From positions 2,852,001 to 2,916,000 of the forward strand of contig PZJY01000002.1 of NCBI GenBank assembly GCA_031472005.1: a stretch of DNA of 64,000 nt, written 5' to 3'. A program made the translations under genes and the position numbers. Under the pieces are notes generated by a model. That model ran no database searches and had not been told where the DNA came from. It saw only the letters and a list, made by a program, of their open reading frames with translations. The stretch comes from Tetracladium setigerum (taxonomy: Eukaryota > Ascomycota > Leotiomycetes > Helotiales). Positions 56,229 through 64,000 of this stretch are shown here, in pieces. Each line of letters begins with the position of its first letter. Position 1 is the first letter of the stretch.

Positions 56229-57967
56229 ATGGAATTTAGGTCGCTCTTTAGCAACCGAGATCTTGGCAATATTCAACGTCCCATGCTATGGACAAAGAAA
56301 TGCATCTACATTCACGTTTCCCCATACCTAAGCTCTAATCGAACAAAGGATAGAAAATATTTGAAATTGCACTGTATTCCTCAAGATGGTTTCAAATGGA
56401 TCTTGCATGTTGAAATGAGGCAGAAACACATAGAAATGAGACAGACGGTCCTCATTTCCAACGCACTGAGGAGCTACGATCACATTGGCTCACAAAGACT
56501 TCTCTGTGATCGTGCTTCGACCAGCAAAAATACAGAGGATGGCCTTATTGAAACTGAAAACGAACAGATGGATGTGGTTGGGGATGCCCAGGCAATCCCT
56601 ATCCCGAAGTCTTCCACGTCAGTCTCAAAGCAAGAAGACGTCTTGGTGTCAAATCCGAAAATAATCACCACGGTTGAGAACGAAATCATCGATGACGGAG
56701 CATCGGAGAAAGAAACGACTGAGTACCAAAGATGCGAGAACGAAGCCTCAAGCATCTTTGGTACTGAATCGTTGAACAATGATGAAGAGAGTGGCGGCAA
56801 TGATAATGTCACCCGCGAAAAAAGTAGATATCCACAGATAAACCTGGCAGGCCACATAACAGAATATGAAAAGACTTCAAAAAATTTCGAAGATCCAAGT
56901 CGATTGTCGGTAGCTTTGGCTGACGAAGATCTCGATGAGACTATGAGCGAAAATGACAACGACATATATAACGATTCGACAACTGTTTGGGCGAAACCGG
57001 GAGAGCAGCTGGCCTGGGAATCTGACGATGTGGGTGTTGTTGGAAGCCCGAAAACGACTAAAGATCATTTCGAATGGCTTTGTCAACCACTGACATGGGA
57101 GAACATCTGGCTCATTTCCATCCTAGGGCCCATGAACTTGGATTATGAGAGTGACTTCGAAGAAATATTAGACCGGTCAGCCATTTTTGATGATGATATG
57201 ACAGACGCAAGGGGCTGCTCTGTATTTCTCGAGGCTCTCGGAGAGAAGGATCAAGCAGGGCATATAAAACACATAGAAGTTGATGTGCAAGGTATGATAC
57301 TCGGGGGGCAGCGAATCCATGTTCAGAAAAGCATCGAAGTATTTCTCAGCGTAGAGACTATTACCAAGGAAGACGGCGACTTTGAGAAAACAACCTTGGC
57401 ATTAACGCGTAAGTTGCGGTTTGGTTTGTTGCATCCTGGGGAGATTGTAAGTTCATCTTGTCCTAACTCTTTCATATTGGTCTTCTGATTGTAGTCAAGG
57501 AATCTGTACAAAATTGGCCAGGAAGAATTGCCCAAGAGGAAGTGGTCGCCTTGATCAACGAGCGAAATCAGGCATTAAATTCTTACTTCGCCCAACACTA
57601 CGACGTTTCTGAGGTGATAAATGGTGATCGACACGATTTTCATGACTGGGGTTGCCACTTACCTACAGCCTTGGGGAGGATCTATGCTCCTGACGGGACC
57701 GATATTTGCTTGCTTGAGGCGCGAGTCGACGTCGAGACGGAGGGACAAGTCGAACACTCATACACAGTAACACTCACTCAGATGAAGATGCCAGAAGCGA
57801 GTTGTCATCTATTTGACCTGCCGACCGAAGGTACTGATGTCGAGCGGAGGATTCGTAGAGCAAGATGGACTCTTAGCTCGGCCATTGAGAGATGTTTGGC
57901 ACCTGGATCCTTAGGATGTATCGATATGGACAAGTGGACGGATGGAACTTTCATGCCAGAATTTTAA
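56229..57967 (+). CDS. Unknown protein, acidic middle and conserved-looking C-terminus
   Basis: Exons 56229-57408 and 57495-57967; the intron 57409-57494 (GTAAGT...GTAG) is phase 1. A second GTAAGT 40 bp downstream gives the wrong phase, so the first donor is used. 550 residues from the ATG at 56229; the true start may be further upstream. Residues about 100-250 are acidic and disordered (ENEIIDDGASEKETTEYQ, DEDLDETMSENDNDIY). The C-terminal 250 residues look folded, with many Trp and Asp: FEWLCQPLTWENIWLIS, DWGCHLPTALGRIYAPDGTD, VERRIRRARWTLSSAIERC. I do not recognise a family or catalytic motif. Confidence 0.6.
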
Positions 57968-58920
57968 AGGTTTCAAACGATGCAATTTCCTGAATAGTGC
58001 CGATCTATCCGAATCCCATAAAAGAAAAGAACAGAATATTTGAATGTTTTTATCCTTTCAAGAGAAATTAGGACGTATTGTAATCATTTAACCTTTCAGC
58101 CGTGTAATGAGGTTTTTCCCCCAACCTCCCCAATTCCTCTCTCTCTCTGCACAATTGCATTATCCCACTATCTCCCTTACCTTCACAAGGAAAACCAGAT
58201 GTCGCGAACGGTTTGATGCTTCAAGAAGACTTCAGGAAGACTTCGGGAATATGGAAAGTATGTGTACAGGGATGAACAAGGCTGACGCGTCTGGACCTAC
58301 AGTAAGATTTTACAACCAGGGCAGGGCGGTCGATAGTAACGGATAGACCAAAGAACAAGCAATTCCCATCCCCATACCCCAGCTTCCCCTGATCCCAATG
58401 TTGTGGGACATCTCCAGCAACCCCGCACATGAAAGACAGGGGGGTTGATCAGGGTCGCGAGAAACACCATTGGCGGAGTTTCTATTGTCCAAAGAAAATA
58501 TATTACTACCAAGCAATGGATGAATTGCTTCGATCTTGGCTAGTCCCCCTCGATGCTAGCGCTCCTTTCTCTGCATACAATCACGGCATCCAGGCAAGCC
58601 CGTCCAAAGAAATCTCGAGTCTTGACGACGTCAGGCCTTGGATGCATGCCGAAGGCTCGGATGATGGCCGATTTCAGGTCCAAGGGCGATGTCAATACAC
58701 GCACCGGAAAAACTCTTCGTTTCTTTCCCTTGATCTCAATCCCTTTTCCACATTTTTACTGGGCAAGATTGTCCTGCTGATGGGAGGACTGAGGTTTATC
58801 CGAAGCAAAAATGTGCAAATTTGGTCTGGTCAATCCAGGTACAAAATGTGCCCTTTTCCTCATCTTGAAACATAATAGGTTTCCAATTGCTCCAGTCTTC
58901 AAGAGTTTCCAGCCGAAAAG
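57968..58920. other. Promoter region of the pectin methylesterase gene
   Basis: A 148-residue ORF (58429-58875) overlaps here but has no protein-like composition; it is judged spurious. Confidence 0.5.
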
Positions 58921-60208
58921 ATGCGTGTAATTCTATCTCTCGTCCTGCTTTTGGGCAGTGCTTTGGCAACTCCTACTGTCGTTCAAAGAGATGATTGCAA
59001 CCATGACAACTGCTTGGTAAGTTAGACCAGACCACCTTACTTTCAAGGCTTGGCTAACAATAATATAGCGAGCAATGCTCAGTCGTCCAGCAGAGGCTTC
59101 ACCTTTCTGTACAACCTACGTTGCCGCAATAACGGCAGTTCCATTACCCACTTGGGCATCCTCTTGCCAGAATGCCCCATCTCGAATTTCCAGCGCTTGT
59201 GCTTGTGCAAACACGGCGCTTCCAACACCAGGCCCATATGCTCGCATTACACCTCCATCTGGAGCAATTGTAGTCGATGGCAGCAAAGGATATGCCTATG
59301 GCTCATACCCTTCCGTCCAAGCTGCAGTTCTTGCACTCTCCTTCACTACCACGAATCCTCAGACCATCTTCATCTATCCCGGCACATATAAGGAGCAAGT
59401 CTTAATTCCAGTCCTCAAATCTACCCTCACAATCCTGGGATGGACAACCGATGCTCGGTCATACCAAGCTAATACAGCCACAATCACGTTCAATCTCTCC
59501 CGTCTAAATGTTACGAACAATGATTTGACCGCGACGCTCCGAGTCTGGAACCCAAATACCAAAATTTACAACATCAACATCAAGAATACCTTTGGGCATG
59601 TGAACACCAATGGACAAAATCTTGCCGTCTCCGCTCAAACAACTGGTCAATCTTTCTACGGTTGCCAGCTCTGGGGATATCAAGACACGCTCCTCGCCAA
59701 CCGAGGAACTCAAATCTACGCCAAGTCCCTGATCGTAGGAGCCATCGATTTCATCTTCGGCATGTACGCTCAAGCCTGGTTCGAACAAGTTGATATCCGT
59801 ACTATCGCAGATGGTTGGATCACTGCATCTGGACGCCTTGACGAGCTAAGCACTTCCTGGTATGTAATCAACAACTCAACAGTTGCTGGTATCGACAGGT
59901 CCATCCCAGCCGGCAGTATCGCGCTTGGAAGACCATGGAGGCCATTCGCTCGAGTGGTTTTCCAGAGTACATACTTGACAGATGTGGTTGTGGCTGCTGG
60001 ATGGAAGGTCTGGAACACGACGCCTGGATTGGAAGGAACGTCGAATGTTACTCTGGCAGAGTACAATAACACGGGGCCAGGAAGTTTGGCGGGTGGTTCA
60101 GGACCAAGAGCTGATTTCAGTGTGCAATTGGATGCTCCAATTACACCTGAGACCGTATTGGGACCAACCTGGAAGACGGAGTTCTTCGCGGATTTAACTT
60201 ACTTCTAG
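58921..60208 (+). CDS. Secreted pectin methylesterase (CE8)
   Basis: Exons 58921-59016 and 59069-60208, intron 59017-59068 (GTAAGT...ATAG), phase 0; 411 residues. The first exon supplies a signal peptide (MRVILSLVLLLGSALA, then TPTVVQRDD), so the enzyme is exported. A Cys-rich N-terminal segment (DDCNHDNC, SSCQNA, SACACAN) precedes the right-handed beta-helix. CE8 catalytic set: Q226 in TTGQSFYG, D238 in YGCQLWGYQDTLL, D259 in GAIDFIFG and R323 in LGRPWRPFARV. It de-esterifies plant homogalacturonan, exposing it to pectate lyases and polygalacturonases. Several N-x-S/T sequons (NLS, NVT, NNST) fit N-glycosylation. The Cys-rich extension is not part of the core CE8 domain. Confidence 0.95.
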
Positions 60209-60976
60209 AGAGGGAGTTCGTCTGTAGTTCTCAGCCAGCACAAAATTAGTAATACATGAATAAACTTCACGCGTCTAATATCTATTCTAATTTCCTTTTC
60301 CTTACTTCTATCCATCATCAAAAATCATGGTCAGATCCCAGTGATATTGCTCTTCGTGTCAAATCATTCTCTTGGATAGATGTGCATGGCGAATCATGGC
60401 GATTATATGTTCAGTTCAAGCCCACACTCCACACGGTTCGTTGTATTTACTCCGGATAAGCGAGAGGTGCTGGAGGGTTTAGCGAGCCTGATGAACCTCG
60501 TGCTCAATCTATAGGCCAACTGAAGATTTCCTTCACTTCCGTTTGATTGGAAAGATAAGTTTCATTATATATATATATATATTTACAAAATATACGTAAA
60601 ATTGAAAGCTTCTCCAGTAGTAAAGTTATTCGTGGCATGAGCTGCTCAATTGGAGGCGGCCAAAGCCGATAAGTCCGACCCCGCCATGGGCAAGAACAAA
60701 GCATTGGCATCGTCACGTCACATCACATCAATCACCTCAAAATACCTACAACGAGATAATCCTCATTAGGTATTTCCATCTTCGTTTACTCGGACTTTGG
60801 CTAAAACCGCCTCTTCCTTATTCAACAAAGTAAACGCCTCATACCGAGCTATCTCCATCCCACGTAAGGACTTGGCAAAAAGCTCCGGGATTATTAACGA
60901 GGGCAATTCCCAAAAACATAGTCATGTAGTTCACACCGCGCACAAACCAAACGATTCCTCTTCATCACGGCCAAAA
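60209..60976. other. Intergenic with (AT)n, promoter of OCD-like gene
   Basis: PME 3' UTR, an AT dinucleotide run at about 60565-60582, and the upstream region of the next gene. An in-frame ORF extends upstream of its ATG to 60797 but looks like leader. Confidence 0.5.
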
Positions 60977-62463
60977 ATGTCTCTCACTATTCTCAGGGAC
61001 TCGGACGTTCAGCGTCTTCTCAATGATCTGACTCTACAGGATGTCGAGGCTCTTCAGTCCTCCCTAAGCAAAGGACTGCATGAATACTCAACTGGGACTA
61101 CTAACTCTGGTGCTTGTGCTGGCAACCAACCCAACAGGACCACAGTCGATTCCAGCAATGGCACGACGACTCTCTTTATGCCGTCTCTCAGTTCTACAAG
61201 AATCGGCATGAAAGGTAACCCCCTTCCCTACCTACTCTCCCAGATTAAAGACAACTGCTTACCCCACAAGTTGTAACTCTCGCAACCCCTCAATCTAACC
61301 CCTCCTCCAACCCCGAACCCCCAACACCAGCATCCGTCGCCACTCCGCAGGGAATACTCAATCTCATGACTTCAGATGGCAAACCCTTTGGTTTCGTAAA
61401 TGCCGAAGAAGTGACCGCATTTCGAACGGCCCTCGCATCATCACTCCTCATAACGCGCCGCCACCGCGTAAAGACCCTTCTTGTCTTCGGCGTAGGTAAA
61501 CAAGCCTACTGGCACGTCCGACTCTCCCTTCTTATCCACGGCTCCTCCATTAAAAAAGTGCATTTCGTGAACCGCGAGTTCAGCGAGCGAGGACGCAATA
61601 CTCTGAAGAGGTTCATACGGTTCGATGAGGATACGAAGGAGAGGGAGGGTTGGGGTGCTTGTCAATTCGACTTTATCTCCCAGGGTTACAAGGAGATTGA
61701 TCGCATACTCAAAGATCAGATCCGGGCAGCAGATATAATTTTTTGCACCACTCCAAGCACGGAACCACTGTTCGACGAATCCATCCTCACCAATACCGAA
61801 GGGAGAAAGAAGGGTCGTCTCATAGTGGCAGTAGGCTCTTACAAAAACACCATGATTGAGATCCCCAAAGAAATCATCGCACAGGCAGTAAAACGACACG
61901 GCCACGGCCATCACTTCCACAAACATGCCGAAGAAGGCGGCGTCATCGTCGTCGACACACTTGCCTGCCTCACAGAGACCGGCGAGTTAGCTGGCTTGCA
62001 ACCAAACCAGTCCGTAGAATTGGGAGAATTGGTTATGCTTGAAGAAACGGCACCAACACATATTCTTCAAGGCGAATTTACCGAATCTCTCGAAGCGCTG
62101 TCATTTGATCCTAGCAAGGGAAGTAGCATGGCGCAAGTGATGCGGGAGGGTAGTATGGATAGCACCAATTCCCCCAGCACCGTCCTCACCTCAAGCACAA
62201 ACGAGAGTGGCAGCACCGGTGGTACCGGGAAACCGCCCTCGCGAACATCTTCGAAATCGTCAACAATGTTCAGGAAACGCACGGGTAGCTCGAGTTCGCA
62301 GAAGAGACAGGACGATAAGGATCAGCAGATGTGCCGATGGTTGAGCACTGGAAATGTGATTTACAAGAGCGTGGGGATGGGATTGATGGATTTGGTCGTT
62401 GGGGGCGACTTGGTGAAGCTAGCTAGGGAGAGGAATGTTGGGACGACGATTACGGATTTTTGA
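60977..62463 (+). CDS. Ornithine cyclodeaminase / mu-crystallin family protein
   Basis: Exons 60977-61214 and 61271-62463; the intron 61215-61270 (GTAACC...CAAG) is phase 1 and restores IGMKVVTLATP. 476 residues against about 330-380 for typical members. The fold signature is clear: SLTILRDSDVQRLL at the N-terminus, GVKVV-like strand, FVNAEEVTAFRTALASSLL, the NAD(P) Rossmann loop LLVFGVGKQAYWHVRL (about residue 151), DIIFCTTPSTEPLF, and GVIVVDTLACLTETGEL. Two insertions add length: a Thr/Asn-rich stretch before residue 60 and a Ser-rich linker (about 385-435) before the conserved end (GNVIYKSVGMGLMDLVVG). Activity may be proline synthesis from ornithine or imine reduction; not decided by sequence. 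Confidence 0.9.
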
Positions 62464-63486
62464 GGCCGGTTTTTGGTTATGGAACTTATGGCGCTGGTGA
62501 TGGGACGGTTGATGGGTTTTGGGTTTGATGAGAGGATGTGGGAGGTGGGAGGTGGGAAGGAAGTTCAGGGAGAGGGGCGGCTTACAGCATTGTACTGTAG
62601 GTAACTTTTGTTTCCCTCGATAAGAACAATAAAACCATCGATGGTATGTACTGTACATGGGAACATGGAAACGGGAAACGGGTATCAGGCATCGAATCCA
62701 GGAGGCGGCAAATTGGGGGGGCGTTGGAGGAGCAAGGTAAGCATGCATACCTAGACAGCGTAATGGTACTATCGATTGTTCAATCAATATCTACATACAT
62801 AGGTACCTAAGATGCCTCCGAGCATGCGATACGATACCCATCTGAACTTGGAACATTTCGGCTTTCTGTGCATCTTATCTCAGAAGTCTACTGTACCTTG
62901 GAGAGCGCAAGCGCACTATCCGATCACAATGCTGTCAATGCGGGTCGATCTGACATCCGCCGTCTCAACTTCAAGATTCAAGATATACTTTGTTTCAACT
63001 GTTCCCCCGAAAGGCTATTATTCAGGTGGTCCATGGTCCGTCCCTAGACAAAATCACGATGGGAAAGATAATGGTAGCAGTCAATTACTACATGTGAATG
63101 TAAAGCTTCACGAGATTGTGGAGAAGAATGAAGATCAGTTTCAAGGCATTCGAATTCGCATTCAGTATAATTTCATGTGTTTCTTTTCGCAACTCTTAAC
63201 ACCGCCATTACTGCTCACAAGCGAGCGAGCAAATGATCAATAAAAAAAAATAAGGGACCCCTTCCGCCCCCGTTTTTAAAAACACAAAAGGCAAAGATAT
63301 ATAAAATCCCGGGTATCGACCAACCTTGATCGCCAGGGATTCATTCGACGACCGCACATATACTCCAGCCATGCCATGCCATGCCGCTCCAGACCATCAC
63401 CAGATAGACGGCCCAAAAAATACATCGATAAACACCACCACCACCATTGAACATATAGACAAGCGTTCTAGCTGACTCTAGCTGGC
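62464..63486. other. Convergent intergenic region
   Basis: About 1 kb between the stops of the OCD-like and carbonic anhydrase genes, with a TAGGTACCTA motif at about 62801-62810. A 143-residue ORF at 62812-63243 is judged spurious. Confidence 0.5.
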
Positions 63487-64000
63487 TCACTGAACCTGTA
63501 AAGTGGCTCCTCCTTGGTCTTTGAAGACCAACATGCCGTGGCTTCCCGTGACGATCTCCTTCACTGCTGGCACTACGGGCGCTGCTGGTGCGGGTTTCTC
63601 GCCATCAACTAGCTCGGCCCTCTTCTCCTCACTGACGGTTCCGCCCATAACAGGTCCATCCGTTCCGAGGCCAAGTTCCCTCAACAATCCACAGCCCAAA
63701 TCATATAGAGTGCCATGAACCTTCAACCCCGCTCGCGAATAGCCTCCTCAACAACATGGTTAGCCATCAAGTTCTTGACTCCCTCCTCAACGTTCAACTC
63801 CGCCAGCCTAATGGCCCGCAATCCATCATCCTTGATCAACTCCAACTCTTTCTTGTTCTCGCGGCGCACGACTCGTAGGGGCGTGAGCCAGGCATCGAGG
63901 ACACCGCCAACACGGCTGTCGGATAGTGCTGCCGCGGCGCCGCCGCAGGATGTGTGGCCGCAGAGAACGATGTGTGCGACTTTAAGGTGGATGACGGCGT
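63487..64000 (-). CDS. Beta-carbonic anhydrase, 5' partial (frame break inside)
   Basis: The coding frame enters from the right edge, so the N-terminus, including the expected CxDSR zinc motif, is outside the window. Visible on the minus strand: VAHIVLCGHTSCGGAAAAL, with the zinc-ligand pair H-x2-C and the GG typical of the family, then LRVVRRENKKELELIKDDG, NVEEGVKNLMANHVV, and after the frame break LKVHGTLYDLGCGLLRELGL. The C-terminus is extended by a Pro/Val-rich segment before a final strand (SHGMLVFKDQGGATLQVQ). The enzyme hydrates CO2 to bicarbonate; compartment cannot be judged without the N-terminus. Confidence 0.88.
63727..63730. other. Probable missing base in a C run (frame break in carbonic anhydrase)
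   Basis: On the minus strand ...EEAIRERG meets a TGA, while KVHGTLYDLG lies in the neighbouring frame. One extra G in this run gives RERGLKVHGTLYDLG, the expected strand. Confidence 0.65.

Noticed and set aside
58429..58875. 148-residue ORF upstream of the pectin methylesterase
   Set aside because: No recognisable features, and it ends just before a well-supported secreted enzyme; probably promoter sequence.
62812..63243. 143-residue ORF in the convergent gap
   Set aside because: No protein-like motif, and it lies between two 3' ends.
1..64000. CRISPR arrays, phage, bacterial operons, rRNA or tRNA genes
   Set aside because: None are visible; the spliceosomal introns and gene content are eukaryotic. 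A tRNA scan was not possible by eye, so isolated tRNA genes cannot be fully excluded.

Overview
The window reads as nuclear DNA of a filamentous ascomycete (Pezizomycotina). Most genes carry one to five introns of about 45-160 nt with fungal GTRNGT donors, CTNAC-type branch sites and YAG acceptors. The gene content (PEX11, an Mpv17/PMP22 protein, EFL1, PUB1/TIA1, PIF1, EDC3, QCR6, WBP2-like, AIM32-like) is fungal housekeeping. A secreted pectin methylesterase, a microsomal P450 and an SLC49-type transporter suggest a plant- or litter-associated lifestyle. A Leotiomycete-like lineage is my guess, not shown by the sequence. No rRNA, tRNA, CRISPR array or intact transposon was recognised.

Layout. 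0-9.4 kb: PEX11 (cut by the left edge), a BTB-like protein, an Mpv17/PMP22 membrane protein, a Cys-rich unknown, and an OPY1-like double-PH protein. 10.5-20.4 kb: EFL1, a CCoAOMT-type methyltransferase, a cupin, a disordered unknown, and a zinc alcohol dehydrogenase. 20.4-23.2 kb: a gene-poor AT-rich gap. 23.2-35.1 kb: a nuclear-looking acidic protein (possibly Mediator-like), then PUB1, PIF1 and EDC3 in a row. 36-41.4 kb: MFS transporter, QCR6 and a WBP2-like protein, all on the minus strand. 43-48.4 kb: an RraA-like aldolase and a cytochrome P450. 49.7-55.5 kb: an OB-fold protein divergent from an AIM32-like protein, then a formin GBD/FH3-type protein. 56-64 kb: an unknown protein, pectin methylesterase, an ornithine cyclodeaminase-like protein, and a beta-carbonic anhydrase cut by the right edge.

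The genes do not form an obvious pathway. Small themes are cytoplasmic mRNA fate (PUB1 and EDC3, with PIF1 between them), mitochondrial functions (QCR6, AIM32, possibly RraA and PIF1) and peroxisomal membrane proteins (PEX11, Mpv17/PMP22). The most important cross-window observation is that seven otherwise well-formed genes each contain a single frame break at or beside a short G/C run. Six look like one missing base; the seventh (EDC3) looks like one extra base or two missing. This is far better explained by assembly error than by seven pseudogenes, and it affects how these genes should be annotated. I did not find a convincing undescribed multi-gene system.
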